A stretch of 64,000 nucleotides of DNA from JBFISM01 sp041608535 (GTDB taxonomy: Bacteria > Actinomycetota > Acidimicrobiia > Spongiisociales > UBA5794), in NCBI GenBank assembly GCA_041608535.1, contig JBFISM010000002.1, positions 35,211 through 99,210 of the forward strand, in the 5' to 3' direction. The translations under genes were made by a program, and so were the position numbers. Positions within the stretch are counted from its first letter, which is position 1. Each line of letters begins with the position of its first letter. This document shows, in pieces, positions 6,564 to 15,858 of this stretch. The notes beneath the pieces were generated by a model. It had not been told where the DNA came from, did no database searches, and saw nothing but the letters and a program-made list of their open reading frames with translations.

Positions 6564-8525
6564 ATGCAGCTGACCCAACGGAACCTCGACACGTTCACGA
6601 CGGTCGTCGACACGATATTGCCGTCGGTGCCCGGTGGCGGACCCGCGTGGACCACGCCGGGTGCGCAGCTCGGTCTCGCCGAACGGCTCCCTCGGCTGTT
6701 CGCCTCATTGCCCCACGACCAGGACCGCAAGGACTTCAAGCAGCTCCTGTGGCTCCTCGACTCGCATATCGGAGGCGCACTGCTGTTTGGTCGTCCGCAG
6801 CGGTTCACCTCGCTGTCGCCATTGGCGAGAGCGGATGCGTATCGCACGATGGAGAGCAGCAGGCTCGGCCTGGTACGAAATGGCGCACGAGCGCTCAAGA
6901 CGCTCGTGGCGTATCTGTGGGTCACCACCGAGGATGTCAGCCGTCCCCCGCCGGCATGGCAGCCAATGGGCTATCCCGGTCCGGACGGGCCACCGCTGCC
7001 GCAGCCCAAACCGATCTCGGTCGAGACCGTCGCCACCGACACCGTACTGCGAGCTGATGTTGTCGTCGTGGGGTCCGGTGCCGGTGGCGGCACGGTGGCC
7101 GGCGTGCTCGCCGCGGCCGGCTTGCGGGTCATCGTCGTGGAACGCGGCGGCTATCACAACGAAGGGGACTTCAGCCATCTCGAAGCCGATGCCTACCGGT
7201 CGATGTATCTCGATGGGGCTCTCGGCACCACGGCTGATGGCGGGATCCTCATGCTGGCGGGTGCCACGCTCGGCGGGGGGACTGTGATCAACTACACCAC
7301 GTCATTTGCGACACCACAGCAGGTGCGGCGGGAGTGGGACGAGGTTGCCGGGTTCCACGGCGTCTTCGAGGATGCTCGCTACCTGGCGTCGGTGGAAGCC
7401 GTGCAGGCGCGCCTCAACGTGAATCGCGACCACGGCTGGCCCTCGTCGCGGGCCCGTTTGATGGAGAAGGCCATGCGCGACCTCGGATGGCACGTTGACG
7501 AGATGCCACGCAACGTCGATGGATGCACCGAGTCGGCGTGCGGCTACTGCACCATGGGTTGTCGGCTCGGTGCGAAGCGCTCGACGCTCACGACGTACCT
7601 GGAGGATGCCGCTGCCGGGGACACGTCTTTCGTGGTCGGGGCCAATGTACGCGCCGTCGAGATCGAGGATGGTCGCGCCACCGGGCTCGTCGCCTCCGTC
7701 GGTCCGCACACCGTACGAGTACGCGCCCGAGCGGTGGTGCTCGCCGCCGGCGCCCTCAACACCCCGGCGATCCTGCTCCGCAGCGGTATCGATACTCCGG
7801 CCGTCGGCGACTACTTGCGGTTGCACCCGGTGACTGCGGTGTGGGGTCGCTACGACGACGAAGTCGCACCCTGGACCGGCATCCTGCAGACGCGTTACAC
7901 CGACGAGTTCGCCGATCTCGACGGACGGGGCTACGGCTTCAAGTTCGAGACGGCACCGGTGCACCCGCTGTTTCCGGCGGCTTTCATCGGCTGGGACGAC
8001 GGGGCGTTGTTCAAACGCGACGTGCTGGGTCTCGGCCACCTCAATGTCGCGGGGATACTGCTCCGCGATCGGGATCACGGTCGAGTGGCCATCCGCAAGG
8101 ACGGTAGCCCGGTGTGGAAGTACTCGATCTCCAAGCGCGATCAGAGCCACATCCGCGAAGGGGTACTACGTGCCGCAGAGTGGCTGGCGGCGTCGGGAGC
8201 CACCGAGGTGATCGCATCCACCATTCGCCCCGTGCGGTGGATCCCGGGAGTGACGTCGCCGGAGGCGTTCGTTGCCGATGTCGATGCCATCGGCTACGGC
8301 TCGAACCAGACCGGCTACTTCTCATTCCATCAGATGGGCAGCGCCCGAATGGGTGCCGACCCGCTGACCTCGGCTGTCGCCGCCAACAACGAGGTGCACG
8401 GCACCAAGGATCTCTTCGTCATGGACGGTTCGTGTTTCCCCACGGCGTCTGGCGTCAACCCGATGCTGACGATTGCATCGATTGCGCATCGGGGAGCAAC
8501 GCTGCTTGCCGAGCGATTGGCCTGA
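6564..8525 (+). CDS. GMC-family FAD alcohol oxidase/dehydrogenase (long-chain alcohol oxidase type)
   Basis: 653 residues. An N-terminal helical domain (about 1-160, resembling the gluconate-dehydrogenase subunit/FAO extension) precedes the FAD-binding VVVGSGAGGG at about 168-176. Later come MLAGATLGGGTVINY (the GMC signature loop), a cysteine-bearing CGYCTMGC segment, HQMGSARMG, and the C-terminal SGVNPMLTIASIAH holding the second catalytic position. This is the layout of fatty-alcohol oxidases and related GMC enzymes that oxidise primary alcohols to aldehydes. The ATG at 6564 is preferred over 6522 because GAGGAG stands seven bases before it. The following gene begins 17 bases after the stop, so the two are probably cotranscribed. 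Confidence 0.88.
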   Translation: MQLTQRNLDTFTTVVDTILPSVPGGGPAWTTPGAQLGLAERLPRLFASLPHDQDRKDFKQLLWLLDSHIGGALLFGRPQRFTSLSPLARADAYRTMESSRLGLVRNGARALKTLVAYLWVTTEDVSRPPPAWQPMGYPGPDGPPLPQPKPISVETVATDTVLRADVVVVGSGAGGGTVAGVLAAAGLRVIVVERGGYHNEGDFSHLEADAYRSMYLDGALGTTADGGILMLAGATLGGGTVINYTTSFATPQQVRREWDEVAGFHGVFEDARYLASVEAVQARLNVNRDHGWPSSRARLMEKAMRDLGWHVDEMPRNVDGCTESACGYCTMGCRLGAKRSTLTTYLEDAAAGDTSFVVGANVRAVEIEDGRATGLVASVGPHTVRVRARAVVLAAGALNTPAILLRSGIDTPAVGDYLRLHPVTAVWGRYDDEVAPWTGILQTRYTDEFADLDGRGYGFKFETAPVHPLFPAAFIGWDDGALFKRDVLGLGHLNVAGILLRDRDHGRVAIRKDGSPVWKYSISKRDQSHIREGVLRAAEWLAASGATEVIASTIRPVRWIPGVTSPEAFVADVDAIGYGSNQTGYFSFHQMGSARMGADPLTSAVAANNEVHGTKDLFVMDGSCFPTASGVNPMLTIASIAHRGATLLAERLA

Positions 8526-8542
8526 CACGGCGAGGTAGCAGG

Positions 8543-9211
8543 ATGCGCCAGATGACACAGCTGCTGTGGGCGGATCAGGATCGCCACCCCGGTGACAGAC
8601 ACCGGCTGTTCACGGCCGTTGGTGCGACGTTTCCGGCGGCGACCGTCTTGTACCCCGGCTCCTTCGTCGATGTTGCGGCCTCGTTCGTGTTCGACGACGT
8701 GACGTATGTCGACAACGACCCGCGAGCCGCCGAGTTCTTCGCCGATGCCGCGGGAGTCGATGAGATCATCGCCACGCATCGCGACTCCGTCCAGCCGGCG
8801 AGTTGGCGGTTCCTCCCGGACGACTACCGCCGCCGGCTCGATGTCGACTTGGAGAGTATCGATCTGCTGGTGTCGTTCTATGCGGGATTCGTCAGTGAGC
8901 ACTGCACTGAGTACCTGCGTACCGGCGGGATGTTTTTGGTGAACCCATCCCACGGCGATGCCGCCATGGCGTCGCTCGATCCTCGCTACGAGCTGGCAGG
9001 TGTGGTGACGTCGCGTGCGTGGGACTATGCCGTCTCCACGGAGGGGCTCGAGACGTATCTGATCCCGGTTCGCAACGACGAGATCACCCTCGACACGATC
9101 CGGCGAAGCCGACGCGGCGTGGCCTATACGCGATCGCCATATGCCTATCTCTTTCGGAAACACCGCGCATCCATTTGGGGTGAACCGCCGATTTCACACG
9201 GAGGTGAATGA
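8543..9211 (+). CDS. Conserved-looking protein of unknown function downstream of the GMC oxidase
   Basis: I do not recognise this 222-residue protein. It has no signal peptide or transmembrane segment. It holds an LYPGSFVDVAASFVFDDVTY segment, then a D/E-rich loop, a helix-rich middle and an aromatic C-terminus (YTRSPYAYLFRKH). The alternation of short strands with helices and the absence of low-complexity sequence look like a compact globular enzyme-like fold. It follows the GMC oxidase by 17 bases with AGCAGG before the ATG, so a shared transcript is likely. No function is proposed. Confidence 0.6.
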   Translation: MRQMTQLLWADQDRHPGDRHRLFTAVGATFPAATVLYPGSFVDVAASFVFDDVTYVDNDPRAAEFFADAAGVDEIIATHRDSVQPASWRFLPDDYRRRLDVDLESIDLLVSFYAGFVSEHCTEYLRTGGMFLVNPSHGDAAMASLDPRYELAGVVTSRAWDYAVSTEGLETYLIPVRNDEITLDTIRRSRRGVAYTRSPYAYLFRKHRASIWGEPPISHGGE

Positions 9212-9326
9212 GCGCACGACGCGGTGCCTCCGGCAGCCGAGAATCGCATGGAAGTGGGCTTGAGGTCCTGCCGTTCATCAATGTTGATGATTGACAGCAT
9301 TGTCTTCGTGCGGTCCAATACTTGCC

Positions 9327-9347
9327 ACACGTGGGGGACACGTGGGG
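9327..9347. repeat. Tandem 10-base direct repeat upstream of the Tad-like gene
   Basis: ACACGTGGGG occurs twice, 11 bases apart from start to start, which is one helical turn. It ends 19 bases before the GTG of the following gene. The spacing suits a regulator bound to one face of DNA. An interrupted inverted repeat, CATCAA-TG-TTGATG, lies 38 bases further upstream at 9276-9289. Confidence 0.45.
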
Positions 9348-9366
9348 CCATTTTGGGGGAAAACAA

Positions 9367-10527
9367 GTGGTGGGGAATTCTCGTATTTGGCGTGCTGTGT
9401 CACGTCGATCGCAGCAGACGCCTCCGTACCTGCCCGTAACTGGGAGCGACGGTGAACGAGGCGCGTCGCTGATCTTCATCGGCCTCATGCTCGTGATGCT
9501 CATCGGCTTCGGTGCCTTCGTGTTGGACATCGGCCGGGCGTATCTGGCCCGAGCCGAGCTGCAGAACGCCGTCGATTCAGCCGTGATCGCGGCTGCGAGC
9601 GAGCTGCCAGATCCGGTTGCCGTGCTCACCGCCGCCACCGATTACGCCAACGCCAACGACTACGGGTGGGGACCGCTGGTGGATCCTGCAGATGTCGACA
9701 TGGGCTTCTGGGAGGCTCCGACGAAGACGTTCTACCCGGGAGTGCCGCCCTTCAACGCCGTGCAGATCACGGGGCGGCGTCATCAGGTCTCCGGCAACCA
9801 GGTGGACACCGTGCTCGCCAGGGTGCTCGGCTTCGACCACTTCGAGATGAGCGCTACTGGTGTAGCGTCTCGCGAGGTGGTGGCAGATGTGGTGATCGTG
9901 CAGGACATCACCGGGTCGTTCGAGGACGAGTTGCCGATCGCCATCGATGCGGACAAGGCGCTCATCGACACGTTTGCCGCCGAGCACGCCCAGGGAGTCC
10001 ACCTCGGTGTCGTCACGTTTGCCCGGGAGGCGTATGACATCGCACCGCTCGACTCGCTGCTGAACAACCAGGCATCGGCCAAGGCGGCGCTCGACGCCGT
10101 GGTCGGGTGCTCACCGACCGGCAACTCGCCGGGGGACCCGTGCTACGGCACCGACCAATCGGTGGGTATCGACCTGGCCGTGGACATGCTCGTGAATGAC
10201 GGACGCCCGGGCATCGAGGACGTGATCATTCTCGTGTCCGACGGGGTGCCGTGCATCGCCGAGCTTCCCATGCCCGGCAAGATCGATACCGGAAAGGCGT
10301 GGGCGGTTGCTTCGGCGGACGCCGCCGCGGCCGCCGGTGTGAGCATCTTCACCATCACTCTCGATCAGATGTCGACGTCGACGTCGCCGTGTCTCAGCGC
10401 CGACGTGACCTTCAACGAGTCGCTGGCGCGGGGCTTCGGCTGGGGGACAACCACCACTGATCCTTTCCAGCTCGAAGCCCTGCTGGCGTCCATCGTGGGC
10501 GAGATGCCGGTGCATCTGGTGCAGTAA
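9367..10527 (+). CDS. Tad-like pilus-associated protein with a von Willebrand factor A domain
   Basis: 386 residues. After a basic N-terminus, GERGASLIFIGLMLVMLIGFGAF is the class III signal/transmembrane helix of TadE/TadG-type pseudopilins. It is followed by LDIGRAYLARAELQNAVDSA, the hallmark of the TadE/G_N domain. From about residue 180 a VWA domain begins with VIVQDITGSF (a MIDAS-type DxTGS) and continues with GVVTFAREAYD and VIILVSDGVPC. Such proteins sit in the membrane with the VWA domain outside and assist Flp pilus assembly or adhesion. The GTG at 9367 has GGGGG seven bases ahead. No other tad genes are in the window. Confidence 0.8.
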   Translation: MVGNSRIWRAVSRRSQQTPPYLPVTGSDGERGASLIFIGLMLVMLIGFGAFVLDIGRAYLARAELQNAVDSAVIAAASELPDPVAVLTAATDYANANDYGWGPLVDPADVDMGFWEAPTKTFYPGVPPFNAVQITGRRHQVSGNQVDTVLARVLGFDHFEMSATGVASREVVADVVIVQDITGSFEDELPIAIDADKALIDTFAAEHAQGVHLGVVTFAREAYDIAPLDSLLNNQASAKAALDAVVGCSPTGNSPGDPCYGTDQSVGIDLAVDMLVNDGRPGIEDVIILVSDGVPCIAELPMPGKIDTGKAWAVASADAAAAAGVSIFTITLDQMSTSTSPCLSADVTFNESLARGFGWGTTTTDPFQLEALLASIVGEMPVHLVQ

Positions 10528-10571
10528 CCCGGTGCGCCGGCATCGACGGGCCGGTTTCGAAGCTTCGCAGG

Positions 10572-11687
10572 TCAGGTCCTCGGTCCGAGCGGGGCAGCCA
10601 TCTCAGCAGGGTCCCGGCCTGCGATCCTGTCACGTGCTTCTTCTGGCATCTTCCACTGCTTGTTGGTGCGCCACAGGAGATAGGACGCGGCTCCCAGCGG
10701 GATGGGGAGCAGGTAGGTGACCCCGCGAAAGACCAAGATCGCAGCCACCACCTGCGCCGAGCTCGCGGCATCGAGACCGAGGGTGAGCACTGCCGCATAA
10801 CCGAGTTCGACGACACCCACCCCACCGGGTGTGATCGGTAGCGCAGAGATGAGTCTGACGAAGGCGAACGCAGCGAGGACGGTCACCCACGACAGCTCGT
10901 CATCGCCGACCCCGACGTGGCGCAGGGCCACGAGCAGTACCAGATAGAGCGACGCGTGACTCAGCAACGTGGCGGAAGTCAGGGCGATCCAACGGGCGCC
11001 GAGCAAACCGGCAGCATCGCGACGGAAGCCCACGGTGCGCTCCCCCCAGTCACCGAGCGCCGGCCTGCGGAACCAACCCCGAAGCCGATCGATGGCACGT
11101 CCCACCGTTCGCCCGATGGCGAACGCCAGTCGCTCGCTGCGGAGCAGCAACACCAAAGCGAGGGCGGCGCCGGCGAGCACGCCGAGACCGACTATCGCTG
11201 ACGTGATCCGGGCCGGGGTGACGTCGCCCTCCAAGGCCAGCAGAGCCAGAGCGAACACCGGCATACCGAGCTTCACGAAGTTGTTCCAGATCCCGGTGAT
11301 GAGCGCAGAGCGGCCGATATCGGTCACCCGGAAGCCCCACGAGGTCAGCATGGCAACGGTGACACCGACACCGATGGCGCCTCCGGCGGGAAGCGTGTTG
11401 GACACCGCTGTCGACGCCTGGTTCACCACCGCGGCCTCACGTAAGCGCAAGCCGGGGAGGGCGGCGACGAGCACGAACCAGTATGTCGCCAGGTTCCACA
11501 ACCCCACGAGCACGAGGGAGCCGATCTCGAGGCCGGTCATCTGGCCGATCGTGGAGAAGACGTCGCCGTAGTCGGCGATCTGCGGCATGATTCCGGCAAA
11601 GATCCCGACCACGACGGCCGTGGAGACGACTCCCTGCAGTATCCGTTTCCATCGCGCCCCAGGCTCCCCCGAACCTGCGTGAGTCAT
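10572..11687 (-). CDS. Lysylphosphatidylglycerol synthase-like transmembrane protein (UPF0104/AglD-type)
   Basis: 371 residues with eight or nine transmembrane helices and the family motifs: NQASTAVSNTLPAGGAIGVG after the third helix and LPITPGGVGVVELGYAAVL near the end. This is the integral membrane half of MprF/AglD, without the aminoacyl-transferase domain. Members act as lipid flippases or in polyprenyl-sugar steps. It is the last gene of a three-gene reverse operon. The ATG overlaps the stop of the upstream lipoprotein gene by four bases. The partner genes encode a PAP2/kinase fusion and a lipoprotein, so a role in lipid or lipid-carrier handling is likely. Confidence 0.82.
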   Translation of the reverse strand: MTHAGSGEPGARWKRILQGVVSTAVVVGIFAGIMPQIADYGDVFSTIGQMTGLEIGSLVLVGLWNLATYWFVLVAALPGLRLREAAVVNQASTAVSNTLPAGGAIGVGVTVAMLTSWGFRVTDIGRSALITGIWNNFVKLGMPVFALALLALEGDVTPARITSAIVGLGVLAGAALALVLLLRSERLAFAIGRTVGRAIDRLRGWFRRPALGDWGERTVGFRRDAAGLLGARWIALTSATLLSHASLYLVLLVALRHVGVGDDELSWVTVLAAFAFVRLISALPITPGGVGVVELGYAAVLTLGLDAASSAQVVAAILVFRGVTYLLPIPLGAASYLLWRTNKQWKMPEEARDRIAGRDPAEMAAPLGPRT

Positions 11688-12523
11688 GGCAACTCGAACC
11701 CGGCGTCGCGGAATTCCGCACGCAGCGGTTCGACGGCCACCAGCCCGAGAGCATTTCGCACGTCGGATTCGATCGTGGCCACACCGGCGCCGGAGGCGGC
11801 GAAGTCGTAAACCGCGCACCCGCCATCGAATACGTACATCCACTGCCCCGTGTAGGTGGGTGGTGACGTGACGTCCTCGATCTCGTCGACCGCATCGTCC
11901 ACCGACAGCAGCTGTTGCTCGAAGTCTTCACCGGCGAGATACATTCCGAGGGTGCGCTCCTCGGCGTTGCGGAGATCGACGGTGATGACGTGGGCGCCGT
12001 CACGGCGTGCGGCGGCGATCCGCTCGACGGTGCTCCTGACCGAAGCGTCCACCTCGACGTCGAGCGTCCGGCCGGCCACCACCAGGGTGGCGAGTTCGGC
12101 GACGATCTCCACGGCTCTCGCAGCCGTCGCTTCCGCCTGGCCTTCGGGAACGACGACGACCTGGACGGAGGTGGACTCGGCGACGTCCCTGAAGAGGATC
12201 GCCCCGGGCTCGTCACTGGGTGATCTCGGAAGGTGACCGGGATCACAACGGGAGACCATTTCCACGGTGAGGAACGGATACCCGAGCCGGTCGGAATCGA
12301 TCTCGAACGATGCGCCGCGGCTGTTCGCCTCCATGTCGCGGTACTGCCACTCCGGGTGGAGCGATTCCACGCACGGGACGAACTCGGCACCCGGCACCGA
12401 CTGGATCTCCAGGATCAAGGTGGCGCCTGGGTCGTCACAGGCAGGCACGGTGCGCCCCAGCTCCGCGCTGCACCCCGCAACGATCATGGCGAGTGAGGCC
12501 GTGAGCACACCGAGCCGTTTCAC
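11684..12523 (-). CDS. Secreted lipoprotein of unknown function
   Basis: 279 residues starting at GTG 12523. VKRLGVLTASLAMIVAGC is a clear lipoprotein signal with the lipobox VAGC, so the mature protein is acylated at Cys18 and anchored outside the membrane. The mature part is acidic and has several cysteines (CDDPGATLIL, VPCVESLHPEW, FDGGCAVYD), but no domain I recognise. It overlaps the kinase-fusion gene upstream and the flippase-like gene downstream by four bases each, so the three products are made together. An annotation that starts further upstream would hide the signal peptide. Confidence 0.75.
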   Translation of the reverse strand: MKRLGVLTASLAMIVAGCSAELGRTVPACDDPGATLILEIQSVPGAEFVPCVESLHPEWQYRDMEANSRGASFEIDSDRLGYPFLTVEMVSRCDPGHLPRSPSDEPGAILFRDVAESTSVQVVVVPEGQAEATAARAVEIVAELATLVVAGRTLDVEVDASVRSTVERIAAARRDGAHVITVDLRNAEERTLGMYLAGEDFEQQLLSVDDAVDEIEDVTSPPTYTGQWMYVFDGGCAVYDFAASGAGVATIESDVRNALGLVAVEPLRAEFRDAGFELP

Positions 12524-14277
12524 AGCACACCCGACTCGATGTTGGTCACGATCAGATCGAGCAGCGCAAGCGCACCGATCACCGCGGCGATCGTGAGACC
12601 AACACGGCGCAGTGTCCACCGCTGGATACTGATGTTCTCGCGGTGAGGCGAGAGATCGCGGAAGCGGGCGACGAGGTCGATCCCTTCGGTGCGGCGCAGC
12701 GTTGCCAGTGCGGTGCGGGATTGTGTGGGTATGGTCACGCCTTTGGTTGCAGCGAACGCCTCGGCGATGTCGTCGGCAGAGAAGTAGTGCAGGGCTCGCT
12801 GGTAGACGTACTCCGGCGAGCTACGCAGCGCCAGGATGATCATCATGTTGGCCAGGTCGACCGCCTGACGCCACGGCGAGGGTCGGATGGTGGCGAAGGC
12901 GGGGTCGATGAGGACCACCCGGCCGTCCTGCACCATGACGTTGGCAGGTTTGATGTCGCGGTGCGCCATGCCGGCGTCCCACAACTTGCGAACGATCTCC
13001 AGTGCTTCATCGATGATGGCGTCGGTCATCTCCACCTCGCTCATCTCCTCGGCGCCCTCGAGGAACTCGGTCACGATGGCGTACTCCCGAGCGGGGGTGA
13101 TCTCCACGAAGCCAAAGGTGCGCGGCGACGGGAGGCCGGCGTTCTCCAGCTTGAGCAGGATGTAGTCCTCGTACTCGACGAGCTGGCGCACCGAGGAGAA
13201 GCGAGCTTCGTCTTCCAGTGGTCCGTACAGGATGGTCCGTGCGATCTTGTACCAGCGGTCGGCTCGCAGATGACTTCGGGCATACAGCTTGGCGAACACG
13301 TACGGAGCCTCCTCGCCGGCGCACTTGATCCGCAGCGGCGTCGAGCCACCCGATCCAGCGAGGCCATGGGGCTCGATCGTCTCGACGACCAAACCGAGCT
13401 GGTCTCGCAGAGCCGTGGTGAGGGCTTGGGCCCGGCGTCCGGTCACGTCGAGGTGGGCCGTTCGCCCACGCCGGTAGCTCACCGGGAACATGTCCTCTGG
13501 AACGAAGATCCGAAACACGAGCACCCCGACGGCAGGTGCGAACAACGCGCCGACCACGACATCGGTCGGATGGTCGGTACCCAAATAGACCAGCGACGTC
13601 GCGTGCAGCATCACGATCGCCGCCGCGACCGCAAAGAAGACACTGCGGACGCGGCCCTTGGGCACCAGCGCCAGCCCCATCACGACGAGAGTCACCGCAA
13701 CGACTGCGACCGGCCGTGACGGATGGCTGTATCCGGACCACTCGCCGATGATCTCGACAAAGGGCCTCGGCCGTCCCAGCTGCTCGGCCAGAGCTCTCAC
13801 TACCGCATCGACGACGACGAAAGCGGTGAGCGCACCGAACACGAACCGCCACCGGCGGAACGCGATGAGGATCAGCAGCGTGGCCCAGCGGAGAGGACGG
13901 ATCGCCCAGAACGAGCCGAGGGCATGGATTGCCTCCATGGTGACGGTGGCGCTGTCGCTGCGAAGAGCCGCCAACCAGCGGAGGATGGCGTGGTCGACCC
14001 GGAACCAGAAGTCGGTCGTGGCGGGGAATGTGAAGAGCGATGCCCAGACGAGCACCACGACGACGGCAGTACCGAGCCAGATCTTGCCACTGAGGTGGAG
14101 CTCCCTCGGGAGCGGGGGTTTCTCGCCGGAGGGCCGTCGCCGCCGACCGGCCACGGTGATCCCGGCGAGTCGGAGCTGCCGCTGCTCTCCGATGCCGCTC
14201 AGATCGCTGCGCAACGGCGGAGGTCCATCGCCACCGGTATGGGGCCGCTGCGTGACGCTCTGCCGATGTCCGGTCAT
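12520..14277 (-). CDS. PAP2-like membrane domain fused to a serine/threonine or lipid kinase domain
   Basis: 585 residues. Residues about 65-265 are a six-helix PAP2-type phosphatase module with GRPRPF, a HPSRP segment where active enzymes have PSGH, and LGTDHPTDVVVG; the first and third motifs are recognisable and the second is degenerate. Residues about 310-500 are a kinase fold with FAKLYARSH, a TEFLEGAEEM hinge, the catalytic MAHRDIKPANV at about 436 and VLIDPAF at about 452. One C-terminal helix follows. The kinase resembles the bacterial RIO/LPS-kinase-like group. It may sense or phosphorylate lipid intermediates handled by its PAP2 half. It is the first gene of the operon and has GGAG before the ATG. 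Confidence 0.8.
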   Translation of the reverse strand: MTGHRQSVTQRPHTGGDGPPPLRSDLSGIGEQRQLRLAGITVAGRRRRPSGEKPPLPRELHLSGKIWLGTAVVVVLVWASLFTFPATTDFWFRVDHAILRWLAALRSDSATVTMEAIHALGSFWAIRPLRWATLLILIAFRRWRFVFGALTAFVVVDAVVRALAEQLGRPRPFVEIIGEWSGYSHPSRPVAVVAVTLVVMGLALVPKGRVRSVFFAVAAAIVMLHATSLVYLGTDHPTDVVVGALFAPAVGVLVFRIFVPEDMFPVSYRRGRTAHLDVTGRRAQALTTALRDQLGLVVETIEPHGLAGSGGSTPLRIKCAGEEAPYVFAKLYARSHLRADRWYKIARTILYGPLEDEARFSSVRQLVEYEDYILLKLENAGLPSPRTFGFVEITPAREYAIVTEFLEGAEEMSEVEMTDAIIDEALEIVRKLWDAGMAHRDIKPANVMVQDGRVVLIDPAFATIRPSPWRQAVDLANMMIILALRSSPEYVYQRALHYFSADDIAEAFAATKGVTIPTQSRTALATLRRTEGIDLVARFRDLSPHRENISIQRWTLRRVGLTIAAVIGALALLDLIVTNIESGVL

Positions 14278-14343
14278 CCATGCTCCGCAAGGGTCTTTTG
14301 GTCAAGTGTGCCAAACAGGGAGCCTGATTGATACGGCCAAACG

Positions 14344-15072
14344 TCAGCGGACCGGGGACAATCCGCCCCGGAGGCGTTCGCGCCGCTCGTCGATGCGGTG
14401 GATGACGGCGGCGGCTGCAATGGCGATCGCGGCGCCGAGCGCCGCCCCGGCGAGAACGTCCGAGAACCAATGCGCCCGCAGATAGACCCGGCTCAGGGCC
14501 ATCGTCACCGCAACGGCCGCGGCCAGCATCTCGAGGTTGCGGCGCTGCGGTCCGGGTTTGACGAGCACGATGACGAGGCTCACCGCCACCGTTGCGCCGG
14601 CCACGGAGTGGCCCGACGGGAAGGAGAAGCCCGACGTCGCCACTAGTCCCTGGGGTGGCCGCATCCGCTCGTACAGGATCTTCAGAGGACCAATCGACAG
14701 TTGCGAGACGATCATGGCGGTCACCCAGGCGGCGAGTGCCCCGTAGCGACGCAACCAGATCAGCCACCCGCTGACGCCGACCATGAGCGGCGCCGTGACC
14801 CATGCGCTGCCGATGAAGTCGAGCACCCGCGCCAGCAGCACGGCAGGCGTCCACTCCGCAGCCAGTACGGCGTCAAAGACCACCTCGTCGACACGGTCGA
14901 CGACCTGCCGCAAGGGCCCAACGGCGACTGCGACGAACAGCAGGGCCGCCATGACCCACAACACGCGGGCAATCCGCCATGCCGTGGGATGGTCGTGCAG
15001 GATCGGCTCGCTGAGGAACCCTCCCTCGCGCCGGGATGGTGGATGACTCTTGGGCATGTCGTTGGTAGACAC
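14344..15072 (-). CDS. PAP2-family membrane phosphatase
   Basis: 242 residues, about six helices, with all three PAP2 signatures intact: KILYERMRPP (KxxxxxxRP), FPSGHS (PSGH) and SRVYLRAHWFSDVLAG (SRxxxxxHxxxD). Such enzymes dephosphorylate undecaprenyl pyrophosphate, phosphatidate or related lipids on the outer face of the membrane. It stands 67 bases upstream of the PAP2-kinase fusion in the same direction, so an active phosphatase is paired with a degenerate one. The start is a GTG at 15072; an ATG at 15057 is equally possible because a TAGTGT -10-like hexamer overlaps the GTG. Confidence 0.88.
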   Translation of the reverse strand: MSTNDMPKSHPPSRREGGFLSEPILHDHPTAWRIARVLWVMAALLFVAVAVGPLRQVVDRVDEVVFDAVLAAEWTPAVLLARVLDFIGSAWVTAPLMVGVSGWLIWLRRYGALAAWVTAMIVSQLSIGPLKILYERMRPPQGLVATSGFSFPSGHSVAGATVAVSLVIVLVKPGPQRRNLEMLAAAVAVTMALSRVYLRAHWFSDVLAGAALGAAIAIAAAAVIHRIDERRERLRGGLSPVR

Positions 15073-15180
15073 TAGATCTCATCGAACGCCACGGATTCTG
15101 CCTGAGTCCGACATCCGAGGACCGATGGCACGACCAAGGCGCGCTGGTGGCCGGATTGAGTGTCCTGGTGCGCACGCACC

Positions 15181-15212
15181 GACGGGGTGCCGGACGACCG
15201 GCACCCCCCGTC
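15181..15212 (-). terminator. Hairpin terminator after the dirigent-like gene
   Basis: GGGGTGCCGG pairs perfectly with CCGGCACCCC around a four-base loop, and a GAC/GTC pair extends it, 24 bases beyond the stop at 15236. No T-run is present. Confidence 0.6.
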
Positions 15213-15235
15213 TGCAGCTGTTCGCCTGATGTGCG

Positions 15236-15823
15236 TCAGCGTCCGACGTTGTCGAGATCGAAGCTGAAGCTGGCATCGATGCCGTCGGAGGTGTTGTGAC
15301 CGAGCGTGATCTGCGTCACATCGCCTCGCACCGACGAGTACTTGCCGGTGCCGCCCACCACAGCGCGAACCGCAGGTCCGGCCAGTTGCGGCGTCTCGAA
15401 GCCCTGGGTGACGATCGTGTGCCCGCCCACCGTGTCAGAGGTGAATTCGAAGATCTGGGCAGTGACCACCCAGGCTCCCTCCTCGGTGTGCCCCCCATCG
15501 CCGACGAAGTAGCCGTAGCACGTCCATGTGCCCACGACATTGGCCGGAAACTCCGGCGAGCCGTCCGGGTTGATCCCGTCGGTGCCGGTGAGCGTTCCCG
15601 CTTCGTAGATGTAGCCCTGGGTCACGAAAGCGTTCCCATAGGCGGGAAGACCGTCGTCGAACACCGGATCTTCGTCCCACACGAAGTCGAAGCCGTTCTC
15701 GGCGACATCGACGCGCAACGTGGTCGACCGGTCCGGTCCGGCGAGCGCGATCCCGGCGATGGCCAGGACCACCGTCGTGGCGATCAGCGCCAGCAGTAGA
15801 GATCGGGTACGTGAGGTTCGCAT
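15236..15823 (-). CDS. Secreted allene oxide cyclase/dirigent-like beta-barrel protein
   Basis: 195 residues. A basic start and a hydrophobic stretch (LLLALIATTVVLAIAGIALAG) form a signal peptide. The mature part is strand-rich and ends with AVVGGTGKYSSVRGDVTQI, which matches the GGTGxYxxaxG motif of the AOC/dirigent barrel superfamily. Bacterial members are of unknown function. GAGGAGGGAACC just before the ATG is a strong ribosome site. The gene stands alone: a hairpin follows it and the divergent BMP transporter gene starts 221 bases away across a region with three GTGAGG/CCTCAC boxes. Confidence 0.7.
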   Translation of the reverse strand: MRTSRTRSLLLALIATTVVLAIAGIALAGPDRSTTLRVDVAENGFDFVWDEDPVFDDGLPAYGNAFVTQGYIYEAGTLTGTDGINPDGSPEFPANVVGTWTCYGYFVGDGGHTEEGAWVVTAQIFEFTSDTVGGHTIVTQGFETPQLAGPAVRAVVGGTGKYSSVRGDVTQITLGHNTSDGIDASFSFDLDNVGR

Positions 15824-15858
15824 GGTTCCCTCCTCTTCTCGAGCCTCGTGATACGGGC

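Noticed and set aside
13007..14854. 615-codon reverse frame over the PAP2-kinase gene
   Set aside because: Arg-rich shadow in another frame; the 12520-14277 frame holds the conserved motifs.
15073..15235. Possible tRNA or other RNA gene
   Set aside because: No cloverleaf; the only structure is the terminator hairpin.
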